DNA of 35,872 nucleotides from Bacillota bacterium (GCA_023436065.1 JAEZKU010000001.1:1-35872), one strand, 5' to 3'. Positions 24,534-32,900 are shown, numbered from the stretch's first letter. Program-made: numbers and translations. The notes: a model not told the origin generated them from the letters alone.

Positions 24534-25097
24534 TTATATTTTACCTACAAGATCAAGACTGGGCTTTAAGGTTGCTGCCCCTTCCTTCCACTTAGCAGGG
24601 CATACTTCGCCGGGATTATTTCTTACATATTGAGCTGCTTTAATCTTATTAACGAGAATTCCGGCGTCACGACCGATATTTCCCGCATTGATTTCTACAG
24701 ACTGGATCACACCATCCGGATCGATGATGAAGGTACCACGGTCTGCAAGGCCGTCTGCTTCGATCAATACATCAAAGTTACGGGTTAGGGTATGGGAAGG
24801 ATCACCGATCATGATATAGGTGAGCTTCTTGATTGCTTCTGAGCTGTCATGCCATGCTTTATGTGTAAAATGAGTATCTGTAGATACAGAATATACTTCT
24901 GCACCAAGCTTTTTCAGTTCCTCATAATTATTCTGTAAATCTTCTAATTCAGTAGGACACACAAAAGTAAAATCAGCAGGATAGAAGCATACTACACTCC
25001 ACTTTCCTTTAAAATTCTCCTCTGTAACCTCAATAAATTTTCCGTTGTGAAACGCCTGTGCCTTGAAAGGCTTTACCTCTGTTCCGACTAATGACAT
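24534..25097 (-). CDS. ahpC: Alkyl hydroperoxide reductase C (2-Cys peroxiredoxin)
   Basis: 187 residues, the standard AhpC length. The peroxidatic Cys47 is in FYPADFTFVCPTEL and the resolving Cys166 is in GEVCPAKW; Thr44 and the downstream active-site Arg (near residue 120, DRGTF) are also present. It reduces hydrogen peroxide and organic peroxides in the cytoplasm and is recycled by the adjacent AhpF. First gene of the ahpC-ahpF operon, with its own promoter at 25158-25186. Confidence 0.96.
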   Translation of the reverse strand: MSLVGTEVKPFKAQAFHNGKFIEVTEENFKGKWSVVCFYPADFTFVCPTELEDLQNNYEELKKLGAEVYSVSTDTHFTHKAWHDSSEAIKKLTYIMIGDPSHTLTRNFDVLIEADGLADRGTFIIDPDGVIQSVEINAGNIGRDAGILVNKIKAAQYVRNNPGEVCPAKWKEGAATLKPSLDLVGKI

Positions 25098-25157
25098 ATT
25101 CTATTCCTCCTCGATTAACTTATTATTATAACAGTAACGATTACTATTATTGATATT

Positions 25158-25186
25158 ATAATAATCTTCCATTCCTCAATTGTCAA
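25158..25186 (-). promoter_or_regulatory. Promoter of ahpC-ahpF
   Basis: A consensus TTGACA (25181-25186) and TATTAT (25158-25163) with 17-base spacing on the minus strand. AT-rich dyads overlap and follow the -10 (ATTAT-T-ATAAT next to it and AGTAA-CGA-TTACT downstream). These could be operators for a peroxide regulator such as PerR, but they do not match the consensus box well. Confidence 0.65.
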
Positions 25187-25252
25187 GAGGTAATTTATTT
25201 TTTCTCTGTTTTAATAAGAATTCTTCAGAATAAATATTTGTTAAAATTTAAC

Positions 25253-25281
25253 TTGACAGGTGAGCACTTGCTAACTATAAT
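25253..25281 (+). promoter_or_regulatory. Consensus promoter of TetR operon
   Basis: Perfect TTGACA (25253-25258) and perfect TATAAT (25276-25281) with the ideal 17-base spacer. The palindromic operator covers the spacer, the -10 and the start site. Confidence 0.9.
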
Positions 25282-25299
25282 AGTTAGCAAGTGCTCACC
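25259..25299. promoter_or_regulatory. Palindromic TetR operator
   Basis: A perfect inverted repeat with 19-base arms (25259-25277, 25281-25299) and a 3-base centre. Each arm holds a 16-base site that is itself nearly symmetric (GTGAGCACTTGCTAAC at 25260-25275; its complement at 25283-25298), so two repressor dimers could bind side by side. Position on the promoter and 23 bases before the tetR start point to autorepression. Confidence 0.85.
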
Positions 25300-25321
25300 A
25301 TATATCAGGAGGATTGTTGAT

Positions 25322-25897
25322 TTGCTAACCAAGGACAGAATTTTAAAGGAATCCATGGCATTATTTTCGGTTTATGGTTTTGATTCCGTATCAGTACGAA
25401 GGATTGCCGAGGAGGTTGGTGTTAAAAACAGTGCTTTATATAAGCATTTTGAGAGTAAACAGGCCATATTCGATGCAATTGTGACAGCATCTCAGGAGAG
25501 GTTTCTGCAAAAGTATGACGAAGCCAGGGCGACGGAACTTAGGACCCCCGAAGAGCTCGAGAATATGTGTATTGACTTCTTCCTATACCAGACGAAGGAT
25601 TCCTGGATCACAATGTTTCGAAGAATGCTGATGATGGAGATGTTTAAGAACGAGGAGATGGCAAAGGTTTATAAGAAGATCTTCATAGACATGCCGGTCC
25701 AATATCAAAAGCAGCTCTTTCAAGCCCTGATTGGTCGGGGAGTACTGAAGGATCGGAATGCAGAGGTTATGGCGATGGAACTGTATGCTCCCTTCTTTCT
25801 GTACCATACCGTCAACGAAGAGAATGAACGTCTGGAACCCTTATTACGTAAACATGTGAGAAACTTTATAGAAAGTTATTTGGAGGAGATCAGATGA
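25322..25897 (+). CDS. TetR-family transcriptional repressor
   Basis: 191 residues from a TTG start preceded by AGGAGG at 8 bases; frames starting further upstream would run through the promoter and operator. The N-terminal HTH is typical: KDRILKESMALFSVYGFDSVSVRRIAEEVGVKNSALYKHF (residues 4-43). The C-terminal helical domain (WITMFRRMLMMEMFKNEEM; FIDMPVQYQKQLFQALI) is of unknown ligand specificity. It very probably represses its own operon through the palindrome at 25259-25299. The stop overlaps the start of the next gene (ATGA), indicating tight coupling. Confidence 0.92.
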   Translation: MLTKDRILKESMALFSVYGFDSVSVRRIAEEVGVKNSALYKHFESKQAIFDAIVTASQERFLQKYDEARATELRTPEELENMCIDFFLYQTKDSWITMFRRMLMMEMFKNEEMAKVYKKIFIDMPVQYQKQLFQALIGRGVLKDRNAEVMAMELYAPFFLYHTVNEENERLEPLLRKHVRNFIESYLEEIR

Positions 25898-27009
25898 ACG
25901 AATATCCATTAATTACGAAAAAAAATGTCAGAAGAAACAGAAGCTTAAAAAGCATCCAGAAAGAGTATCACAAAAGCCATCGCGGGATAAAAAGTCATTT
26001 TCCGAAGGCGCGCATCAGTAAGGTTGTCCGTCTTCGTGACAGGGATTACTTTTTTGATTTTACTGACAAGATCGTTGAAAAAAAAGAGCCTAATAAGCTT
26101 ACTGCCGAGCAGTTACTGGAAACCCTAAGCTCCATGAACATCAGTGGTCTGGGGGGCAGCGGCTTTCCTGCATTCAGAAAGGTTCAGACTGTATTAAAAT
26201 CCGGTGCTGCCAGTAAATACCTTATTATTAATGCTGTTGAATGCGATCCCGGTCTGTTGCACGATGCCTGGTTAGTGAAAAATCACCTTTCGAAGCTTGA
26301 GGCCGCGATCAGACTCCTGGCTGAGGCCATCCCCTTTCAGAAAATCATTCTGGCGACAAAGGATGCTGCGACAGCAACCGCTAAGGGCTATGAGATTGCT
26401 GTTGTTCCGAACCGTTATCCGATGGGTGCAGAAAAAATCCTGGCAGAACATGTTCTTGGTATTTCTATTGCACCTATAGAAATCCCTGCAGAAAAAGGGA
26501 TTTTGATCATGAACGTGCAGACCCTCTATGCGATTTACGAAGCAGTATATTTAAGCCGCCCTGCGTCATCGAGACTGGTTACTGTTGCCGATTTAGCTAC
26601 AGGAGAAGCCGTGATTGCCCGTGTCAACCTTGGAACCTCCGTATCAGAGCTTATAGACAAAATCCTAAGGAAGCACAGCAATCAACCTGTTTATGCCGGA
26701 GGTGGTATTCTATCCGCAAGTAAAGTAGATCCCGGAGAGAAGGTCGGCGTGAAAACGAATTTTATCGCTTATGGAAAGGCAGCAGAGTATGACCAGGCGG
26801 CAAAATGCAAAAATTGCGGTGCCTGTGCCAGGAAGTGTCCTATGAAGATCAAGGTAAATAAGATTGTTCAATTGCACGAAAAGCATAATAATAATGTCAG
26901 GGAATTCCATCCGGAGCTCTGTCTCCGCTGCGGAAGCTGTACCTATCATTGTGCAGCCGGCAAGAACATCATGGAAATTGTCACAGCAGCAGGAGGGTCG
27001 GTGAAATGA
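25894..27009 (+). CDS. RnfC-like iron-sulfur protein, stand-alone
   Basis: 371 residues. It carries the RnfC/NuoF-like core: GLGGSGFPAFRK (85-96), NAVECDPG (113-120), NRYPMGAEKIL (173-183), a SLBB-like stretch (about 225-262) and two 4Fe-4S motifs, CKNCGACARKC (Cys305, 308, 311, 315) and CLRCGSCTYHC (Cys343, 346, 349, 353). The second motif ends CAAG rather than the usual CP. RnfC proteins take electrons between NADH and the Rnf membrane complex, or serve as PduS/cobalamin-reductase-like relatives. No rnfABDEG, pdu or eut genes are here. The first 60 residues are very basic. A flavin/NADH oxidoreductase for an unknown acceptor is the likely role. Confidence 0.82.
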   Translation: MNEYPLITKKNVRRNRSLKSIQKEYHKSHRGIKSHFPKARISKVVRLRDRDYFFDFTDKIVEKKEPNKLTAEQLLETLSSMNISGLGGSGFPAFRKVQTVLKSGAASKYLIINAVECDPGLLHDAWLVKNHLSKLEAAIRLLAEAIPFQKIILATKDAATATAKGYEIAVVPNRYPMGAEKILAEHVLGISIAPIEIPAEKGILIMNVQTLYAIYEAVYLSRPASSRLVTVADLATGEAVIARVNLGTSVSELIDKILRKHSNQPVYAGGGILSASKVDPGEKVGVKTNFIAYGKAAEYDQAAKCKNCGACARKCPMKIKVNKIVQLHEKHNNNVREFHPELCLRCGSCTYHCAAGKNIMEIVTAAGGSVK

Positions 27010-27542
27010 AGCGAAGAAATGTGACCATAGCAGTATTGGTGCTGATTATCCCCATCCTTATGCTGATAGAACGTGGTCCTTGGAGCAGTGCAGCGATTGC
27101 AAATTACAACCATGGCTACGGAACCTTTGATATAAAGTCCTATACTCCGGATATCGTCTATCAGGTACTGGGTCAGATGGAAGCTAAGGGATTTGATATT
27201 TATAATAAGTATTTTATCCTTGACAACGTGTTTACCGTCATTTTTTGTATATTGCAGCTTTTACTTCAATCCTACGCTTTTCAATGGTCAAAGTCAAAGC
27301 TGTTGAGTAGAGTTCTGTTCCTGGTACCTGTGGTGAGGATGCTGCTTGACATGACTGAAAATGCTGCCTTGTATTATATCCTGAAGGAATATCCGCAAAG
27401 GCTGGATACCCTGGTCAGCTTTTCCTCTGTAGTGACCAAAATTAAACTCATTCTGGTGGGTCTATGGTCACTCATATTGATCGCCGGGTTCATTATCCTT
27501 ATTGTAAAAAGGTTTTATTCGGTAAAAAAAGCTTTACAATAA
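27006..27542 (+). CDS. Four-helix membrane protein, unknown
   Basis: 178 residues, not recognised. Predicted membrane segments are at about residues 6-23, 72-90, 103-125 and 145-168. A 45-residue extracytoplasmic loop follows helix 1 (NYNHGYGTFDIKSYTPD), and the end is basic. The ATG overlaps the stop of the RnfC-like gene (ATGA) with GGAGGG 8 bases upstream, so it is the third gene of the TetR operon. A membrane partner for the RnfC-like protein is possible but not shown; no haem or quinone motif is visible. Confidence 0.75.
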   Translation: MKRRNVTIAVLVLIIPILMLIERGPWSSAAIANYNHGYGTFDIKSYTPDIVYQVLGQMEAKGFDIYNKYFILDNVFTVIFCILQLLLQSYAFQWSKSKLLSRVLFLVPVVRMLLDMTENAALYYILKEYPQRLDTLVSFSSVVTKIKLILVGLWSLILIAGFIILIVKRFYSVKKALQ

Positions 27543-27557
27543 AAGCCGTCTTAAGAA

Positions 27558-27604
27558 TAATGGGAAAGAACTGTTGGCTTACTCTGCCCGGTTCTTTCCC
27601 ATTA
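27558..27604. terminator. Terminator between TetR operon and MCP gene
   Basis: A perfect 14-bp stem (27558-27571, 27591-27604; TAATGGGAAAGAAC) with a 19-base loop, sited between two convergent units. T-tracts are weak. Confidence 0.7.
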
Positions 27605-27619
27605 CTGTTCTTATGATCA

Positions 27620-28903
27620 CTAAAATTGAAACTTATTAATCTCCTCGTTCAGTTCTGCTGCCATGATGGAAAACTCATGTGCCGAAGCCGCCATCACCTC
27701 AATCGAAGCCAGCTGCTCTTCATTGGTAGCAGATATCTCTTCGGAGCTTGCTGCTGCTTCCTGGGATATGGCAGACATATCCTGTGTCTGATTCGTAATT
27801 TCCACTGCAGAAGCATTGATCTGCCTGATCTGGTTTGTAATCTCCTCAGAAAGAACAGCGATATCATCTACCGAAACCTTAATCCTCTTAAAGGCATCCT
27901 TCGTGATCTGAATTGCCTCTTCCTGCTCCAGCGCAAGCTCCCTTGCCTTTGTAATGCTTTCTGCTGTCTCACTATTCTTCTTCACTGTTTCTGTAATAAT
28001 CTCAGTGATTTCCTTCACGGAATTTGCAGTATTCTTTGACAGCTTACCGATTTCTGCTGCCACTACCGCAAAGCCCCTGCCTGCTTCTCCCGCTCTCGCC
28101 GCTTCAATGGAAGCATTGAGTGATAATAGGTTCGTCTGCTCAGATATAGCTCCGATGACATCAATGATATTGACGACCTTGTCTATCTGGCTGCTCAGGT
28201 CCGTGATGGAAGCTTCAACAGCATCAGATACCTCCATATTCTCTTTGATCTTACTGATTGTTAAATCAATTGCTTTCTGGCCCTCCTCAATCACTTCGAG
28301 AGAGCTTCTGGAATTTTCAGAATTGATTTCTGTCGCTTTATCAACATCATATATTCTTGAAGCCATGGATAAGATATTTTCGCTTACCTTCGCGATAGTA
28401 TCTGCCTGAGCATTGTTCCCGACAGCAATTTCGTTTACGGAATTTACCACTTGATTCACTGTTTTTGTACTCTCAGCAGCTGATTCTGCCAATTCCTGCG
28501 AACTGGCCGTCAGGCTCCCCGATATCGTAGAGAGATTTCCCGTTACATCACGCAACGTCTCCCTAAGCTCTCCCACTGCTCTTGCCATCACACCGATCTC
28601 ATCCTTAAAGCACTTAAAGATCTGATGTGATTCATTATGTCGAAGGTCGAGTCTGGAGGTATCCTCTATAATCTTTACGATACCTGCGATAGATCTTGTA
28701 ATTGACAATGCTGTCACCAACCCTAAGAAGATTGCTATGGCCGAAACCACAATCACAACTGTTAATATCACGGTACCGGCTTCCTGATTCGATTTACCAT
28801 GATAGGAATAACCGATTAACCCTACGGTTATGATTGACAAAATCATAAAAATGATCAAAATAGCCAGTTTTGTCCTAATTGTAATACTGTGCAATACTTT
28901 CAT
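27620..28903 (-). CDS. Methyl-accepting chemotaxis protein without external sensor
   Basis: 427 residues. Two membrane helices (about 13-33 and 43-66) are separated by only about nine residues, so there is no extracytoplasmic ligand domain. A HAMP-like region (67-120) and a full signalling domain follow; the hairpin tip reads EQTNLLSLNASIEAARAGEAGRGFAVVA, matching the CheA/CheW contact site. The start at 28903 has AGGGAG 7 bases upstream. The input may be within the membrane, via HAMP, or by a partner protein. Expression is under a cyclic di-GMP riboswitch located 105-240 bases upstream. No che or flagellar genes are adjacent. Confidence 0.92.
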   Translation of the reverse strand: MKVLHSITIRTKLAILIIFMILSIITVGLIGYSYHGKSNQEAGTVILTVVIVVSAIAIFLGLVTALSITRSIAGIVKIIEDTSRLDLRHNESHQIFKCFKDEIGVMARAVGELRETLRDVTGNLSTISGSLTASSQELAESAAESTKTVNQVVNSVNEIAVGNNAQADTIAKVSENILSMASRIYDVDKATEINSENSRSSLEVIEEGQKAIDLTISKIKENMEVSDAVEASITDLSSQIDKVVNIIDVIGAISEQTNLLSLNASIEAARAGEAGRGFAVVAAEIGKLSKNTANSVKEITEIITETVKKNSETAESITKARELALEQEEAIQITKDAFKRIKVSVDDIAVLSEEITNQIRQINASAVEITNQTQDMSAISQEAAASSEEISATNEEQLASIEVMAASAHEFSIMAAELNEEINKFQF

Positions 28904-29007
28904 GTGATTTCTCCCTCTAATGTGTATTTGCAAGCCCAATCACCCTATATCGGTCACTATTGTTCAATCTTATATTTTATTTCATAGGTCACATCTTCCT
29001 ATGAACT

Positions 29008-29031
29008 AAAAAAACTGTGGCAAAACCACAG
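29008..29031 (-). terminator. Riboswitch expression-platform terminator
   Basis: The stem CTGTGG / CCACAG (29015-29020, 29026-29031) with a 5-base loop is followed on the minus strand by seven T. It stands between the c-di-GMP aptamer and the chemoreceptor gene. Confidence 0.88.
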
Positions 29032-29049
29032 CTCCCATGATTATACACG

Positions 29050-29145
29050 AACTAATCCGGCAGCTTGACTATCATAGTATAGGATATACCTTAGACTCAC
29101 AGCTTTGCGTCCTTATTTTTCAATAAGTTTGCCTTTTACATTTAT
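29050..29145 (-). promoter_or_regulatory. Class I cyclic di-GMP riboswitch (GEMM-I)
   Basis: Minus-strand reading gives the conserved GEMM-I core: GGCAAA (29128-29133), a short hairpin TTATT-GAAA-AATAAG with a GNRA tetraloop, GGACGCAAAGC, a second hairpin arm (GTCTAAGG to CTATGATAGTC) that carries the tetraloop-receptor-like region, and GCTGCCGG near 29057-29064. Spacing and order match the known aptamer (GGCAAAC, GAAA loop, GACGCAAAGC, GGTAG-like, CCG). An intrinsic terminator follows, so control is at transcription elongation. It regulates the chemoreceptor gene at 28903. Exact P1 ends are approximate. Confidence 0.88.
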
Positions 29146-29158
29146 TTCCCACTCTCTT

Positions 29159-29187
29159 AAATTACCACGTACAGAATATATTGTCAA
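29159..29187 (-). promoter_or_regulatory. Promoter of riboswitch/MCP unit
   Basis: TTGACA (29182-29187) and TAATTT (29159-29164), 17-base spacer on the minus strand, ending a few bases before the aptamer. Confidence 0.65.
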
Positions 29188-29197
29188 TAAAAGGTAT

Positions 29198-29234
29198 AAA
29201 AAAATACCGCTACACGATTTTTGTCGTGCAGCGG
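29198..29234 (-). terminator. Terminator of phosphotransferase gene
   Basis: An 11-bp stem with one mismatch (29207-29217, 29224-29234; CCGCTACACGA) is followed on the minus strand by TATTTTTTT. It separates this gene from the riboswitch unit. Confidence 0.88.
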
Positions 29235-29276
29235 CTTAAATCCGGGTCCGGGTGTAAAGCTATTGTTACATAGCTG

Positions 29277-30239
29277 TCATCGGCTATGTTTCTTTTCCAC
29301 CCACTCTGTCAGCATTTTTGTCCCAAATTCATAAGCTCCCCGATTATCATACTGCCTGTAATCACATTCCAGACAGCATATTAAAAACAGGTAAATATCA
29401 TACCACTCCGCTCTCAATAATTGATCCGGCTGAAGCTCTTTGTACCCATACCCTTCAATGAAAGCTTTATTATACCAACAGGTTCGAAAGCCAACCTCCA
29501 TCAGCTCATCCGCCCACAGGCATCGTTCGAAATCAATGATTCCCGTGATTTCATCCTCATGGACAAACACGTTACCGGCCCAAATATCCCAGTGTACAAA
29601 GCTGGGTTCCTTCACCTGCTCGAAGATATCCCTATCCCTGTCAAGCAATGAAAGTAAATGATCCATGGGTACCGGGATATCGATTGATTTTCTCTTTGCG
29701 TCCTGATATGTATCCTGAAGCATGCTTCTAAAAACAGCAAACCAGTTATTACCCTGTTTGCCCGGCTGCCCATAATAGCCAAATCTGCTGCCTTTGATTT
29801 GATTGAGCCTTCTCGTATATTCTCCCATCCGGTAATTAACTTTATCCTTTTGCTCCTCCGTCATAGCCTCCGTACATGAGTGAAAGCTCTTACCCTTAAG
29901 CTTTCTCATGAAGAAATAGTCAGAATCACAGATGGTGTGACTGTCATCGTAATACAGAATTTCAGCTACCGGAACGGAGGTCTCTCTTGCTACCATCCTC
30001 ATGGAATCTACTTCACTGAACATGATATTGATCTCATGTGTCATGATTTCCATATCGCTACTAGGTGCTATCTTTAAAATCACCTCTGATCCGTCAGTTA
30101 GTGCAATATAATATGCTACATTAAAGAAGCCCTCCGTTAATTCCTCGATATTCGCGATTTCCTGATCCGGAAAGGTCCGATGAACCAAATTAATAATTGT
30201 CTGTTTATCTTTCTTGTTCTTTGTGATACTAACCGGCAT
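29277..30239 (-). CDS. APH-family small-molecule phosphotransferase
   Basis: 320 residues with the aminoglycoside/choline-kinase-like fold. The nucleotide Lys56 is in EVILKIAP, the catalytic loop is HWDIWAGN (His216, Asp218, Asn223) and the metal-binding Asp236 is in GIIDFER. The N-lobe has GFFNVAYYI as its loop. The family includes aminoglycoside and macrolide phosphotransferases, homoserine and fructosamine kinases; the chemical substrate cannot be told from sequence, and a resistance function should not be assumed. The ATG at 30239 is preceded by AAGGAG at 6 bases; the longer frame has no site. Monocistronic. Confidence 0.85.
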   Translation of the reverse strand: MPVSITKNKKDKQTIINLVHRTFPDQEIANIEELTEGFFNVAYYIALTDGSEVILKIAPSSDMEIMTHEINIMFSEVDSMRMVARETSVPVAEILYYDDSHTICDSDYFFMRKLKGKSFHSCTEAMTEEQKDKVNYRMGEYTRRLNQIKGSRFGYYGQPGKQGNNWFAVFRSMLQDTYQDAKRKSIDIPVPMDHLLSLLDRDRDIFEQVKEPSFVHWDIWAGNVFVHEDEITGIIDFERCLWADELMEVGFRTCWYNKAFIEGYGYKELQPDQLLRAEWYDIYLFLICCLECDYRQYDNRGAYEFGTKMLTEWVEKKHSR

Positions 30240-30429
30240 AGCTTTCTCCTTCTTACGTATTTTTACAGCTATTATGTCACGAATTTTTATTATAAACAAT
30301 GTAGAATGTTATATTCTGGAATTAAATTTCATGTCAAATAATCGTGTTTCATGCAGAGAATGATTTTATTTCTTGGAATGCCCCGATTTATCTCGCACGT
30401 ACAGAAGAATCGATTTGCACTGATTTCTG

Positions 30430-32703
30430 CTACTCACTTAAGTAAGTATTTATTTTATTCATAATGTTTGCATAAACCGTGTCTAAATCCTTTTCTCCAG
30501 CTAAGTATGGTATACCTTCTTTGACAATCATATCCATCACATAAATATTATTAATTGCAGGTGTTGTTAATTGTTTAGCCATGTCAAATAGTACTTGCGT
30601 TTCTTCCGCTGTTGGGTAATAAATCTCAATAACTCGAATATTACCATCCGGTTTTATATAAGCTATGGCATCGTATACATCATCATTATGCTCTTGATTG
30701 TCTTCCAACCAGTTTTTAAAAGCAGCGGTGTTCATTGGGAATCCATCCCCAACCTGTACATATTGACTTTCATCAGAAATTACCCATCGAATAAAATCTT
30801 TTGCTAACTCAATCTCTTTTGAGGCTTTATTTACTCCTATAATTCCTTTTGGTATAAAGGATTTATTTACCAAATAACAGCCTCCTCCTATTTCTGATGC
30901 GCATGTAGTACATTGTCTAAAAGCTCTCATACTACTTACATATGGCATAACTACTTTGTAATCAGCTTCAAAAACTTGAATTTGATCCATTGTAAATATA
31001 TCTAATATACGCTTATCTCTATAATCATAACCGCCTATATTATGGTTTATTGCCACACTATCACCATTAATGCCCATACTTTCTGCTATTGTCTTTACTC
31101 GGCTCAAGAAAGTAACTAATTCCTCCGCTTTTAACTCTCCATCATTGCTAACCAAATCATTATAATGGGTAAATAAAAACAGCTGCAATAATTCCTGATA
31201 TGACATGACAGGTAATAGCTCTTTATCTGTCAATGACGCTAGCCCTGAAAGCTGCTCTAAGGAAATTGAGGTTTCTTTCCTCGGTTCCCTCGTTATATAC
31301 ATAGGAAAACAAAAATGTATTGGCATTCCGTAAACAGCATCGTTTTGAACATAATTGTTGGCAATATTACTCATAAGACTTCCATCTTCGATCTTTGGTA
31401 TCATAATATCACTAATATCTAAGAGGACGCCTTTATCAATATAAGAATCCATTGGTAACCCATCCAACAAGAAGATATCAGCTCCTTTACCGGCCAGAAT
31501 CTCCGTATTTAGCGCCTTAATCTGGTCCTCCATAGTTGCTCCCGACTCATCACTTGTTGCAACCTGATAATTAATTCTTACACCAACATTATTTTTCTGA
31601 TATTGTGCTATTGCTTCACGAAGGGTGATATCATCCCATAGGGAGTATATCGTTAGTTCTCTCTCCATAACCGGCAAAGCTGTACTATCAAACTTATAGT
31701 ATGCTAATGAGTTGTCTTTTCCTTGTATCATCGATTTATAGTAAACATAATAGACTTCTTTATCCTCATTTTTCACCTGAAAAGCAATAGAATCAATCGT
31801 CGGTACACACATGCTGTTAAAACTTCCATCAACTACTGTCTCCCATAACGTCGTGTCCTTTGCTAAGCGATGGATCCCATTATCATCAAGTAAATAAAGA
31901 TGTCCTTCTTTTGATGCCTGTAACTTTGAGTTATCTTGCAACGTTTCACATGGGTATTGAAGCTTCTCTCCTGTTTCGCAATTAAGGGAACACACCTTTA
32001 GAGTGTCTGGTGAAGTATAGTAAATTGTATTTCCCTTGACAATAAACTCGTCAGAACTTGGCAATTCGAAGTTAGAGACCGGCTTCTTATCTGTCAAGTT
32101 ATAGGATAGTATTTCTTTTTGTAAGTTTTCCTGACAAAACAAAATTCCATTGGCTGTGACCTGGATATTCAAAGCATATGTTCCCTTTGACTCTTCCATC
32201 CCACTGTCTTCCTGATTCCATGACGAAGGTGTTACTTCTTCGCAAGAAGTCATTTCCTTATTCGTTCGATATAATTTTGCGCAATTCATAACTCCTTGTA
32301 TATCACTTTTTTGACCTATCAGCTCAGTCTTGTTAATCAACAAATAATAAAGCCCATCTTCTCCTAAGCATAGGTTATACGTGCAGTCCTGTCCGCCCAA
32401 ATAGTTATCGAAGCAAGTAATTTGTTTCTTTTCATAGTTATTACCGATAAGTAAATACTGCCAAAGCTCCGTCTTTTCTCCCTCTAGCAGACTATAATAT
32501 CCTACATTACCCTCATCATCCACTAATATAGCGAGAAAATTTTCCCCTTCCTTAAGTTCTGGTTCTTTCATCTCCCGTTCTACATACCGCCCCGTTCCAT
32601 CTGTAGAATTTGAAGCTTCTTTTGAATTATTTGACTTACTACATCCCACTTGCATTACTATGAGTATACATAAAAAAAGACTTAATAATATCCTTTTCCC
32701 CAT
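30430..32703 (-). CDS. Large lipoprotein: propeller-like region plus solute-binding domain
   Basis: 757 residues. Lipobox MQVGC (Cys21) after a short signal. Residues about 50-335 consist of repeated beta strands with phrases such as NVGYYSLLEGE, DGLYYLLIN, KLYRTNKE, NGILFCQEN, NTIYYTSPD and GHLYLLDDNG, a beta-propeller-like pattern. From about residue 348 (RELTIYSLWDD) to the end it resembles family 1 extracellular solute-binding proteins (INYQVATSDESG; GADIFLLDGLPMDSYIDKGVLLDIS; EIELAKDFIRWVISDE). No ABC permease genes are nearby. It is divergent from a two-component system, so a sensor or co-receptor role is plausible. AGGAGGT precedes the ATG. Confidence 0.8.
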   Translation of the reverse strand: MGKRILLSLFLCILIVMQVGCSKSNNSKEASNSTDGTGRYVEREMKEPELKEGENFLAILVDDEGNVGYYSLLEGEKTELWQYLLIGNNYEKKQITCFDNYLGGQDCTYNLCLGEDGLYYLLINKTELIGQKSDIQGVMNCAKLYRTNKEMTSCEEVTPSSWNQEDSGMEESKGTYALNIQVTANGILFCQENLQKEILSYNLTDKKPVSNFELPSSDEFIVKGNTIYYTSPDTLKVCSLNCETGEKLQYPCETLQDNSKLQASKEGHLYLLDDNGIHRLAKDTTLWETVVDGSFNSMCVPTIDSIAFQVKNEDKEVYYVYYKSMIQGKDNSLAYYKFDSTALPVMERELTIYSLWDDITLREAIAQYQKNNVGVRINYQVATSDESGATMEDQIKALNTEILAGKGADIFLLDGLPMDSYIDKGVLLDISDIMIPKIEDGSLMSNIANNYVQNDAVYGMPIHFCFPMYITREPRKETSISLEQLSGLASLTDKELLPVMSYQELLQLFLFTHYNDLVSNDGELKAEELVTFLSRVKTIAESMGINGDSVAINHNIGGYDYRDKRILDIFTMDQIQVFEADYKVVMPYVSSMRAFRQCTTCASEIGGGCYLVNKSFIPKGIIGVNKASKEIELAKDFIRWVISDESQYVQVGDGFPMNTAAFKNWLEDNQEHNDDVYDAIAYIKPDGNIRVIEIYYPTAEETQVLFDMAKQLTTPAINNIYVMDMIVKEGIPYLAGEKDLDTVYANIMNKINTYLSE

Positions 32704-32813
32704 ATCAATGACCTCCTATCAATTTATATCTATATTGTAAAAGGTATTTCTCAAAAAAAACTTAAATTAGTTAATACTAATTTGCAAGCTAATCTTCCTT
32801 CCCTTTTTCTTTA

Positions 32814-32843
32814 TTGACATAAATTGATAAATGTATTTATAAT
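32814..32843 (+). promoter_or_regulatory. Promoter of two-component operon
   Basis: Perfect TTGACA (32814-32819) and perfect TATAAT (32838-32843), 18-base spacer, about 57 bases before the response regulator ATG. Confidence 0.75.
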
Positions 32844-32900
32844 ATGAAAGAAATAACAATGGAAATATTATCCTAGAAATATATGGATTGAGAGAGGGAT

